NCBI GenBank assembly: GCA_902792435.1
Contig: CADAZN010000015.1
Span: forward strand, 1-64,000
From: an uncultured Bacteroidales bacterium
Lineage (GTDB): Bacteria; Bacteroidota; Bacteroidia; Bacteroidales; Muribaculaceae
Length of the DNA stretch: 64,000 nt
Reading direction: 5' to 3'
Shown here piece by piece: positions 17,423 through 24,962 of this stretch. A program made the translations under genes and the position numbers. The notes beneath the pieces are model-generated. The model worked only from the letters and a program-made list of their open reading frames with translations. It was not told the origin of the DNA and ran no database searches. Each line of letters starts with the position of its first letter. Positions within the stretch are counted from its first letter, which is position 1.

Positions 17423-18531
17423 AAGAGGGATGGACATATAAGAAATTAGGAGAGGTGGCTACATTATATGATAGCCAAAGAAAACCTGTTACAAAAAAGG
17501 ATAGAAAAAATGGCATTTATCCTTATTATGGGGCATCAGGTATACAAGATTATGTAGATAATTACATTTTTGATGGTCGTTATCTTTTAGTTGGTGAAGA
17601 TGGAGCAAAATGGGGAGCTAACGATAAAACTGCGTTTATTGTTGAAGGAAAGATATGGGTTAATAATCATGCTCACATAATGACTTTTGATGATTCTGTA
17701 AAAGACAGATTTGTTGAATATTACTTGGTTGGAAAAGATTTAAATGAATATATAACAGGTGCTGTTGTTCCAAAACTTACCCAAGCAAGTTTATCTAAAA
17801 TCACAATTCCCATTCCCCCTCTTGCTGAGCAGGAGCGGATAGTTGCGGAATTGGACTTGTTGAGCAGCATTATCGACAAGAAAAAGGCACAACTCAAAGA
17901 ACTTAACCAGCTCGCTCAATCCATCTTCTACACCATGTTCGGCGACCCCATCACCAACGAAAAAGCCTGGAAAGTAAAGAAATTAGGAGAGGTAGCAAAA
18001 GAAAAACTATCCTATGGCTCAGGAGCTTCAGCCATTCAATATAATGGGGAGATGAGATATATAAGAATAACAGATATTAAAGATGACGGAGAACTGAATC
18101 ATGATATAGTATCACCAAGCATTTATGATGATAAATATCTTTTAAATGATGGGGATATACTTTTTGCTCGAAGTGGAGCAACTGTCGGTAAAACTTTTCA
18201 GTATAAAAGTAAATATGGAAAATGCATTTATGCAGGTTATTTAATTCGTTTAATACCTAATAAAGAAATTATTTTACCATCCTATATATTTGGTTATACT
18301 AAATCACCTTTTTATCGCAGTTTTGTTTTAAAAGCTCAAAATGCAGTTGCACAACCTAATATTAATGCAAAACAATATAGTGAATTGCCCATCCCTCTTC
18401 CCCCTCTCCCCCTCCAACAGGAGTTTGCCTCAAAGGTTGAGGCAATAGAGCGACAAAAGTCGCTCATTCAGCAATCCATTGTCGAAACGCAGACGCTTTT
18501 CGACAGCCGCATGGACCACTGGTTTGGCTAG
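17419..18531 (+). CDS. hsdS: type I restriction system specificity subunit
   Basis: A 370-residue HsdS that sets the DNA target sequence. Two target-recognition domains (about residues 5-135 and 190-320) are each followed by a conserved helical spacer (IPIPPLAEQERIVAELD at about 135 and PIPLPPLPLQQEFASKVEAIE at about 325). The recognition domains are clearly AT-rich in codon use, while the spacers look like the rest of the genome, the usual sign of domain exchange. The stop codon TAG is the first unit of a CTAG array. Confidence 0.95.
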   Translation: MKEGWTYKKLGEVATLYDSQRKPVTKKDRKNGIYPYYGASGIQDYVDNYIFDGRYLLVGEDGAKWGANDKTAFIVEGKIWVNNHAHIMTFDDSVKDRFVEYYLVGKDLNEYITGAVVPKLTQASLSKITIPIPPLAEQERIVAELDLLSSIIDKKKAQLKELNQLAQSIFYTMFGDPITNEKAWKVKKLGEVAKEKLSYGSGASAIQYNGEMRYIRITDIKDDGELNHDIVSPSIYDDKYLLNDGDILFARSGATVGKTFQYKSKYGKCIYAGYLIRLIPNKEIILPSYIFGYTKSPFYRSFVLKAQNAVAQPNINAKQYSELPIPLPPLPLQQEFASKVEAIERQKSLIQQSIVETQTLFDSRMDHWFG

Positions 18532-18700
18532 GAAATCTAGAACTTCTAGAAACATTAGAGCTTCTAGAAAAACTAGAGCTTCTAGAAACATTAGAGCTTC
18601 TAGAAAAACTAGAACTTCTAGAATCATTAGATAAACTAGAAAAATAAAAAATAAAATGGACAATAAAGACAATAAAGATAAGAAAGATAAAAAATATAAA
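18528..18700 (+). repeat. 9-bp-period CTAG array between hsdS and the four-helix-bundle gene
   Basis: CTAG or TTAG recurs every 9 bp, in phase, from the hsdS stop codon (18528) to 18639. The 9-bp rhythm then continues as ATAAAGACA-type units into the coding region of the next gene until about 18700. Confidence 0.92.
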
Positions 18701-19354
18701 ATCCTTCGCAAGCAGGTCAACTGGAACAACTTGTGGTTTTACCGCAAGGCATTGACGGTGTTTCAGCTCACGACGGTTTTCACCAAGCGTTTCTTGCCTC
18801 TGCATGGCGACCGCACAGTCGATCAGATGGTGCAAGCAGCACGCTCGGGAAAGCAGAACATCGTTGAGGGTTCCGCCGACGGCGTAACCTCTGCCGAGAT
18901 GGAAATTAGGCTTATCAACGTTGCACGCGCCAGTATTCAGGAGCTTCAGGAAGACTACAGCGACTATCTTCTCAGCCACAAACTCCCACTATGGGATTCA
19001 AGACACAACCGCTTCGATGGCATGCTGGAGTTTTGCCGTGAGCACAACGATGTTGAAGATTATGAGCCCTATTTCGACTCCTGGAGCGATGAGGAAATGG
19101 CAAATATCGGTTACACACTGTGCCGCATGACCGACAAGATGATGATGACCTATATCACAAACCTTGAAAGCGACTTCATCACCGAGGGCGGCATCAAGGA
19201 ACGAATGACAGCGGCAAGACTTGGATACCGCGCCGACAAAAAAGAAGAACTTGCCGCCGCCAACAAAGAAATAGCCTCTCTAAAAGCCGAGATACAAAGG
19301 CTCAACACTATAATCGCTCAACTAAAACAAGAATTATCTAGTAAATCTAGCTAG
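18656..19354 (+). CDS. four-helix-bundle protein with coiled-coil tail
   Basis: A 232-residue protein. Residues 1-14 are a Lys/Asp-rich stretch of tripeptide repeats (MDN KDN KDK KDK) coded by the extension of the upstream 9-bp array. Residues about 20-170 match the four-helix-bundle family related to the protein coded in 23S rRNA intervening sequences (LWFYRKALTVFQLTTVFTKRF; QAARSGKQNIVEGSADG), in the variant with a suffix domain. Residues about 195-230 form a short leucine coiled coil. It sits between hsdS and hsdR on the same strand. The role is unknown; the position suggests a structural or regulatory part in the restriction system or its DNA. An internal start would remove the repeat-coded N-terminus. 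Confidence 0.85.
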   Translation: MDNKDNKDKKDKKYKILRKQVNWNNLWFYRKALTVFQLTTVFTKRFLPLHGDRTVDQMVQAARSGKQNIVEGSADGVTSAEMEIRLINVARASIQELQEDYSDYLLSHKLPLWDSRHNRFDGMLEFCREHNDVEDYEPYFDSWSDEEMANIGYTLCRMTDKMMMTYITNLESDFITEGGIKERMTAARLGYRADKKEELAAANKEIASLKAEIQRLNTIIAQLKQELSSKSS

Positions 19355-19396
19355 AGAATCTAGCAAATCTAGAACCTCTAGCAAGCCTAGAAAAAA
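19337..19396 (+). repeat. 9-bp-period CTAG array before hsdR
   Basis: Seven CTAG in about 55 bp, mostly spaced 9 bp. It begins inside the last codons of the preceding gene (its stop TAG is part of a CTAG) and ends 10 bp before hsdR. Confidence 0.88.
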
Positions 19397-19405
19397 AGAA
19401 ACACT

Positions 19406-22400
19406 ATGCGCAACTTCGACTATCTACAAGAATTAGGGCTTAACGACCTTTACAAGTTCTGCTCCACAGCCGAGGAGCTGCAAGTTAGCAATCCCGAGCT
19501 CAGTGCCGTGAGTGCGAGAAAGGCATTGGAGTATATTGTTAGTGCGCTCTACCTAATGAAGAACGTGGAGATTCCCGAGAGGGCATCGCTCTTTGAACTT
19601 GTAGATGGTGAAACGTTCCGTGAGTTTATCGGTGATGAGCGTGTGATGATGTCAGTCCACTATGTGCGCAAGGTGGGTAATAACGCTGCTCACAACACGC
19701 CAGTGACCAAGCGTGAGTCTTTCTTCTGTCTCCTCAACATCTATAATGTCGTTGCTGCAATCTTGCTCAAGTTGAGAGTCATCAGCTCAATAGCACCATT
19801 CAACGACACCTTAATCCCCAGGAGTCCACAAGCCCCAATCGTTACGGCACCTAAGGTCGTTGAGGTGACTGCTGAGGCTGCTGTCGTCAAGGCTGCCAGC
19901 AAAGAGGCTGTCGAGGACAACACTCCTGTGCAAGAGCTTCCGCTTGATATCAGCGAGGCCGAGACTCGCCGTCTCTATATCGACCTAATGCTCAAAGAAG
20001 CAGGCTGGGAAGTGCTCGATACCGAAGGGGCAATACAGCCATCAAAGGCTTGCGTTGAAGTCGAGGTTGAAGGTATGCCCAATAATGAGGGTATCGGCTA
20101 CTGCGACTATGTGCTGTTTGGCAGCAACGGTTTGCCTCTCGCCGTAGTTGAAGCAAAGCGCACAAGCGTGTCACCCATCAAGGGCAAGCACCAAGCCGAA
20201 CTCTATGCCGACTGTCTCGAAAAGCGGTATGGCATTAGGCCTGTAATATATTATACTAATGGCTTCGAGACCTATATTATCGACGGACTGGGTTATCCAT
20301 CTCGTCGGCTCTATGCGTTCCACACCGAGAGCGACCTGGAACTGCTCATCCAGCAACGTCAGCGACACGACATAACCGACTTCAGCGTCAAGGACAATAT
20401 CACCGACCGTCATTATCAGAAGATGGCGATTAAGAGCGTGTGTGAGCATTTCAACTCGAAGCACCGTCGTGGGCTGCTTGTGATGGCGACAGGAACAGGA
20501 AAGACGAGGGTTTCAATCTCGCTGGTCGATGTGCTTGCAAGAAATGGATGGGTGAAGAACGTGCTGTTCCTTGCCGATCGCATCCCGTTGGTAGGCCAAG
20601 CCCACAAGAACTTTGTGAAGCTGTTGCCTCACATGACGACATCGGTGCTGAGTGAGGATAAAGACCCCGACACCACCGCAAGAATAACGTTCTCGACCTA
20701 TCAAACGATGATTAACTACATTGACCGTGACGAGAAAGCGTTCTCGGTTGGTAGGTTCGACTTGATTATCATTGACGAGGCTCACCGTTCAATCTTCGGC
20801 AAATACACGGCAATAATCAACTACTTTGATGCTCTGCTCGTGGGCTTGACAGCGACACCCAGGGATGAAGTTGACCGCAGCACCTACGAGACATTCCAGA
20901 TGGAACAGGGTGTGCCAAATTATGCCTATGAGTTGGAAGATGCCGTGTCCGAGGGCTACCTCGTGAACTATCGTGGCTTCAAGCGTGGCTCACTAATCTT
21001 GAAAGATGGTATTAAGTACAAAGACCTCAGCCCAAAGGAACAGGAGCAGCTTGAGAAGGTGTGGGAATATGAGCAAGCGAAAAAGGCTATTGATGGTGAA
21101 GATTACCGTCGTGATATCCGCAGCGACGAGATTTTCAAGTATATCTTCAATCTCGACACCATCGACCATGTTCTGCAAGACCTGATGGAGAACGGCTTGA
21201 AGGTGCAGAGTGGAGAGCGCTTTGGCAAGACCATTATCTTTGCCTATAACCATCGCCATGCCGAGATGATTGTCGAGCGTTTCTATGCACTATATCCTGA
21301 GTATGCAAGCGAGAGCAGCGAATTCTGCGCCCTTATCGACAACTATGTCACCTACAGCAAAGACCTCATCGACAAGTTCGAGATTCGTGACGGTAATCCA
21401 CAGATAGCCGTCAGTGTGGATATGCTCGACACTGGCATCGATGTTCCCGACGTGCTGAATCTGGTGTTCTTCAAGATTGTGAAGAGCAAAATCAAGTTTA
21501 TGCAGATGATTGGTCGAGGCACACGACTATCAAAGGATGTATTCGGACCAGGACACGACAAAGAATTCTTCTATATCTTCGATTGGTGTCGCAACTTTGA
21601 GTATTTCGACAAGAATCCCGATGGCAACAAGGCTAAGACAGTTCAGTCGCTGACCGAGAAAATATTCTCACTTCGTGCAAGGATAGCATTCCAATTGCAG
21701 CACCAAAAGTGGCAAGAGGATGAGTTTGCCCGTGAGCTGCACGACGAGACTAAGGCTGTGTTGAAAGAACAAGTGGCAGCACTCAGCGACAGCCATATCT
21801 CCGTTAGAGAACGTTGGGAACAAGTAAGTCATTTCAAGAATGATGATAATTGGGTTTATATCTCAGAGGTTGACGTAAACACCCTCAGCAATGAGATAGC
21901 ACCATTGCTGCCCAAGAACACTCTCGACGAGAGTGCCAAGAAGTTTGACGTGTTGACAATGCTAATCGAGTTGTCGTTGCTCGACGGTGAGACCAACTGT
22001 GTCAAGGCTGTTCAAAACGTGCAGACCATCGCCGAGAAACTGCAAGAGAAAGCCACGCTGCCACAAGTGCAAGCCAAGATGGCAACCATCAAAGAGGTGT
22101 TGAGTGAAGTGGCTTGGCAGAATGTCTCGCTCAAATGGCTCGAAAAGGTGAGGAAAGATCTCCGTGACTTGGTAAAGTTCTTGATGGGTGGCGACAATAA
22201 ATGGTTCTCGGTTGACATTGAGGACACAATCAGCGACGAGGGAACTATCGATGGCATCACACCTCGTGTAACCTACAAGCAGAGTGTGCTCGACTTCCTA
22301 TCTCAGAACCGCAACCTTCCTGTGCTGCAAAAGATTTACGACATGGAGCAACTCACTGTGGCTGATGTTAAAGAACTTGAACGCATCCTGTGGCAAGAAC

Positions 22401-22732
22401 TTGGTAGCAAAGAGGATTACAACAAGTTCACTAGCGGCATGCAATGCGGTAGCAATGTGGCAATCTTCATTCGCTCGATTTTAGGCATCGACCGCAAGAA
22501 CGCCGTGCGCATGTTCTCTGAGTTCATATCAGGAAACGAGTTGAACGCCGACCAAGAGGACTTCTTAATGACAATTATCTCCTACGTCTGCGAGAACGGC
22601 GACATAACCAAAGAAATCGTTGTGAACGAAGCACCATTCGACGAGAGGCTGGCGGTATTCACCCCCTACATGCTGCCCCTCGCCAAGTACATCGACACAA
22701 TCCACACCGTCATCATCCCCCACACCGCCTAA
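19406..22732 (+). CDS. hsdR: type I restriction endonuclease subunit R
   Basis: An 1108-residue HsdR motor/nuclease subunit. The N-terminus (about 1-130) looks like a DUF4145-type domain (ARKALEYIVSALY..RKVGNNAAHN). It is followed by a PD-(D/E)xK nuclease with D234, E249 and K251 (VVEAKR), an SF2 helicase with Walker A A361-T-G-T-G-K-T367 and DEAH at 457-460, the motif III segment TATPRDEVDRSTYE, a motif VI-like QMIGRGTRL, and a C-terminal helical region for contact with HsdM. All catalytic motifs are intact. It closes the hsd operon. Confidence 0.96.
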   Translation: MRNFDYLQELGLNDLYKFCSTAEELQVSNPELSAVSARKALEYIVSALYLMKNVEIPERASLFELVDGETFREFIGDERVMMSVHYVRKVGNNAAHNTPVTKRESFFCLLNIYNVVAAILLKLRVISSIAPFNDTLIPRSPQAPIVTAPKVVEVTAEAAVVKAASKEAVEDNTPVQELPLDISEAETRRLYIDLMLKEAGWEVLDTEGAIQPSKACVEVEVEGMPNNEGIGYCDYVLFGSNGLPLAVVEAKRTSVSPIKGKHQAELYADCLEKRYGIRPVIYYTNGFETYIIDGLGYPSRRLYAFHTESDLELLIQQRQRHDITDFSVKDNITDRHYQKMAIKSVCEHFNSKHRRGLLVMATGTGKTRVSISLVDVLARNGWVKNVLFLADRIPLVGQAHKNFVKLLPHMTTSVLSEDKDPDTTARITFSTYQTMINYIDRDEKAFSVGRFDLIIIDEAHRSIFGKYTAIINYFDALLVGLTATPRDEVDRSTYETFQMEQGVPNYAYELEDAVSEGYLVNYRGFKRGSLILKDGIKYKDLSPKEQEQLEKVWEYEQAKKAIDGEDYRRDIRSDEIFKYIFNLDTIDHVLQDLMENGLKVQSGERFGKTIIFAYNHRHAEMIVERFYALYPEYASESSEFCALIDNYVTYSKDLIDKFEIRDGNPQIAVSVDMLDTGIDVPDVLNLVFFKIVKSKIKFMQMIGRGTRLSKDVFGPGHDKEFFYIFDWCRNFEYFDKNPDGNKAKTVQSLTEKIFSLRARIAFQLQHQKWQEDEFARELHDETKAVLKEQVAALSDSHISVRERWEQVSHFKNDDNWVYISEVDVNTLSNEIAPLLPKNTLDESAKKFDVLTMLIELSLLDGETNCVKAVQNVQTIAEKLQEKATLPQVQAKMATIKEVLSEVAWQNVSLKWLEKVRKDLRDLVKFLMGGDNKWFSVDIEDTISDEGTIDGITPRVTYKQSVLDFLSQNRNLPVLQKIYDMEQLTVADVKELERILWQELGSKEDYNKFTSGMQCGSNVAIFIRSILGIDRKNAVRMFSEFISGNELNADQEDFLMTIISYVCENGDITKEIVVNEAPFDERLAVFTPYMLPLAKYIDTIHTVIIPHTA

Positions 22733-22776
22733 AAACACCAGCTCAAGGTGTGTCATAATGCTGAATCTAATGAAAA

Positions 22777-22830
22777 CTCCCCCTCTAAGATAGAGGGGGA
22801 TACAGGGGGAGTATGAAAAAACTGAAAACT
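22777..22830 (+). repeat. REP-like repeat unit, copy 1
   Basis: Hairpin CCCCCTCTA, loop AGA, TAGAGGGGG (22779-22799), then a GGGGGAGTATGA segment and the heptamer-like ACTGAAA. Closely related copies lie at 23187, 24887 and, with another hairpin, 24683. Confidence 0.85.
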
Positions 22831-22835
22831 CCTAA

Positions 22836-22931
22836 TCAATTGTCTATAATACTCAAAAGCCGAATGGCTAAGAAAACAACACTTAATGAAAAAATATCTT
22901 GTCCTTAATTGTCGTAAAAAAAACCGACAAC
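22836..22931 (+). repeat. 94-bp direct repeat, left copy
   Basis: Starts TCAATTGTCTATAATACTC and ends near CGACAACT. Almost identical to 24782-24876 and contains a small hairpin AGCC-GAAT-GGCT. The two copies enclose the ATPase gene at 23321-24640. Confidence 0.92.
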
Positions 22932-22979
22932 TCTTGTTTTCCGCAATGGGAGACGCCAAAATGAAACCATAGCTGCGTG

Positions 22980-23117
22980 AGCATCGAAGATGCTGGGCGG
23001 GTCGAAGACCCGACTTCATTAGTAAGACCATGCAAGACCATCGTAGATGGTTCAAAGGACTATGTGCATCGAAGATGAACTTCAACTTGTCAATCTGTAT
23101 TGCGAGCCATTGGCTCG
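22980..23117 (+). repeat. cluster of 15-bp mini-hairpins
   Basis: Four perfect units of 6-bp stem and 3-nt loop: AGCATC-GAA-GATGCT (22980), CGGGTC-GAA-GACCCG (22998), ACCATC-GTA-GATGGT (23037) and CGAGCC-ATT-GGCTCG (23103), plus an imperfect one at 23065. Stems differ but the geometry is constant. No gene is seen in the whole 22733-23320 gap. Confidence 0.85.
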
Positions 23118-23186
23118 TAAATCAATCTCACAATACATCCCGGCAATTTGTCCTTAATAAAAAGGAAACAAAGAATCCTCAAGGCC

Positions 23187-23265
23187 AGCTCCCCCTCTAA
23201 GATAGAGGGGGTAGGGGGGAGTATGATAAAACTGAAAACTGACTACTGAGAACTGACAACTATTT
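23187..23265 (+). repeat. REP-like repeat unit, copy 2
   Basis: Same 9-bp-stem hairpin (23191-23211), GGGGGAGTATGATAAA segment and four to five ACTGAxx heptamers as the copy at 24887. Confidence 0.88.
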
Positions 23266-23320
23266 TAATGTTGTTTTCCCTGCTCCCTTCCTCTACTTTT
23301 GCCTAAAAAACTAAATTTTT

Positions 23321-24640
23321 ATGGCAACAAGAAACCAAAAAAACACAATCACCAACGTCTTCCGTTTACGCTCACTCGAAGAAGAAGAGAACTATAGCGA
23401 CTTCTATAATGACAAAGAGCTAGGAAGAGTATTCATTTCTAAAACTGTCGCCGACATCGTCAGCGACACACAGCCTCCAGTCGACCTTTGGCACGGATTG
23501 TGGCATCAGGGTGAAATGGCTTGCCTCTTTGGCGAACCTAACGTAGGCAAGACAATCTTAACAATGAAAATCGCTACCGACATCATCAAGAGAAAAGAAA
23601 GAGTGCTCTATTTCGACTTCGAGAACGCTGAGCACCAGCTCCTGCCTAGATACAAAGGAACCTACGGCGAGAACCCATTAGTCGAAATTCTGTCGCTTAA
23701 CTATGCCAACAAAAACATCAAGAAAGGCAACCGAAGCATGTTAAGCTACATCAAGCGACAAATCATCAAGTGCCAGGCACACATCATTATTATTGACGAT
23801 ATAACACACCTCTTCGGAAAAGGAGACCAAGCCGATGTGCGATACGTTCTCAACGAACTCCGTTCATGGACCAAGTATCTGCGTGTTTCAATTCTCGTCC
23901 TTGCTCACTCCAAGAAAAAAGGCTTCAACCAACTAGCCAACATCGAGCAACTCGCTGGGTCTTTCGAGTGTGCCTATTCCTTCGACTCCATCTTCTCTCT
24001 CAATAAAGCTAACCACTATAACAACAAGCAGCGTGGCATTTCTCACTACATCAAGCAGCACAAAACACGCATGGGAGAAATCCGATACGGCGACGAGAAC
24101 GTTATCACTCTAAAAATGAGATTCGACAACGACACCAAGTCTCTCTCCATGTGCGACCTCTGCGAGAATGGTAACGAGAGACAACTCATTCGTGACTTCG
24201 GGTACTACACCAACGAAGAAATACTTGCTGCTATCATAAACTACAAGGAGAAATGCTACACAACTCGTGAAATAGCCGAGAGAGTAGGGGTGTCTAAATC
24301 ACATGTACAGCGATTACTCAAGGAACATTACAATCCTCACAAGCCTCAGGATTACGATAACCAGCTCAAGCCGCTGCCACCAGTCTCCGAAGAAGAGCTC
24401 AACCCCTATGCCATCAGTTCAAGAACTTTCCTTGACGAAGGAGAAGAAGCTCTTCTCTACGACGATGATGAACCCGTTAGCTACATCCCTTATTATCCAC
24501 CAGAATCTCCAACTGCCCCATTTGCCCCATCTGCCCCATTTGCCCCATCTGCCCCAACAGCCCCAATAGCCCCAACCGATTCTTCCGCCCCCTCCAAATT
24601 ATCTGTTCCTTCCGGATTATCCGTTCCTTCCGGTGATTAA
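23321..24640 (+). CDS. RepA/KaiC-like AAA ATPase with C-terminal HTH
   Basis: A 439-residue protein with a RecA-type ATPase core of the RepA/AAA_25 kind: Walker A GEPNVGKT (71-78), a DFENAE segment, Walker B IIIDDI (about 155-160) and a following LAHSKKK sensor. A helix-turn-helix (about 310-335, TTREIAERVGVSKSHVQRLL) comes next, then a low-complexity Pro/Ala tail (about 395-425) of APFAPSAP repeats. Such ATPases load or act as replicative helicases on plasmids and mobile elements and are common in Bacteroidetes. No primase, relaxase or recombinase is beside it. The gene stands alone between duplicated repeats, so it may be the cargo or the core of an unrecognised element. A -7 box TACTTTTG lies at 23294. 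Confidence 0.85.
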   Translation: MATRNQKNTITNVFRLRSLEEEENYSDFYNDKELGRVFISKTVADIVSDTQPPVDLWHGLWHQGEMACLFGEPNVGKTILTMKIATDIIKRKERVLYFDFENAEHQLLPRYKGTYGENPLVEILSLNYANKNIKKGNRSMLSYIKRQIIKCQAHIIIIDDITHLFGKGDQADVRYVLNELRSWTKYLRVSILVLAHSKKKGFNQLANIEQLAGSFECAYSFDSIFSLNKANHYNNKQRGISHYIKQHKTRMGEIRYGDENVITLKMRFDNDTKSLSMCDLCENGNERQLIRDFGYYTNEEILAAIINYKEKCYTTREIAERVGVSKSHVQRLLKEHYNPHKPQDYDNQLKPLPPVSEEELNPYAISSRTFLDEGEEALLYDDDEPVSYIPYYPPESPTAPFAPSAPFAPSAPTAPIAPTDSSAPSKLSVPSGLSVPSGD

Positions 24641-24643
24641 CAT

Positions 24644-24678
24644 AAAAAAGTCCTCAAGCGTTGAAACACCTCAAGGAC
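24644..24678 (-). terminator. minus-strand terminator beyond the DUF4421 gene
   Basis: Read on the minus strand: stem GTCCTTGAG / CTTGAGGAC (two G-T pairs) followed by six T. It serves transcription from the right, although the last minus-strand gene ends 285 bp earlier at 24963. The intervening space is repeat DNA. Confidence 0.65.
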
Positions 24679-24682
24679 CTAG

Positions 24683-24775
24683 CTCTCCCTCTGTAGGGAC
24701 AAGGCGTGCCTTGTCCGCAAAGGGGGTAAGGATGAGTATGATAAAACTGAAAACCGACTACTGAAAACTGAGAAG
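24683..24775 (+). repeat. REP-like repeat unit with a different hairpin
   Basis: Same frame as the other REP-like copies (CTCCCTCT ... GGGGGTAAGGATGAGTATGATAAA, then ACTGAxx heptamers), but between the two arms sits another palindrome, GGACAAGGC-GT-GCCTTGTCC (24697-24716). Confidence 0.8.
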
Positions 24776-24781
24776 TCCGAG

Positions 24782-24876
24782 TCAATTGTCTATAATACTC
24801 AAAAGCCGAATGGCTAAGAAAACAACACTTAATGAAAAAATATCTTGTCCTTAATTGTCGTAAAAAACTGACAACT
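24782..24876 (+). repeat. 94-bp direct repeat, right copy
   Basis: Near-identical to 22836-22931, in the same orientation; the main difference is two fewer A in the A run near the end. Confidence 0.92.
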
Positions 24877-24886
24877 GACCAACCAG

Positions 24887-24960
24887 CTCCCCCTCTAAGA
24901 TAGAGGGGGTAAGGGGGAGTATGATAAAACTGAAAACTGACTACTGAGAACTGAGAACTG
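24887..24960 (+). repeat. REP-like repeat unit, copy 3
   Basis: Hairpin CCCCCTCTA, loop AGA, TAGAGGGGG (24889-24909), the GGGGGAGTATGATAAA segment and ACTGAxx heptamers ending two bases before the stop codon of the DUF4421 gene. Confidence 0.88.
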
Positions 24961-24962
24961 GT

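Noticed and set aside
22779-22799. Intrinsic terminator of hsdR
   Set aside because: The hairpin is strong but no T run follows on either strand, and the same hairpin recurs at places without a gene end.
22753-23085. Open frame of 110 residues on the minus strand across the repeats after hsdR
   Set aside because: It is made of the REP-like unit, the direct repeat and the mini-hairpins; a protein reading of such DNA is not credible.
22980-23117. CRISPR array
   Set aside because: Hairpins have different stems and unequal spacing, there are no constant repeats with unique spacers and no cas genes nearby.
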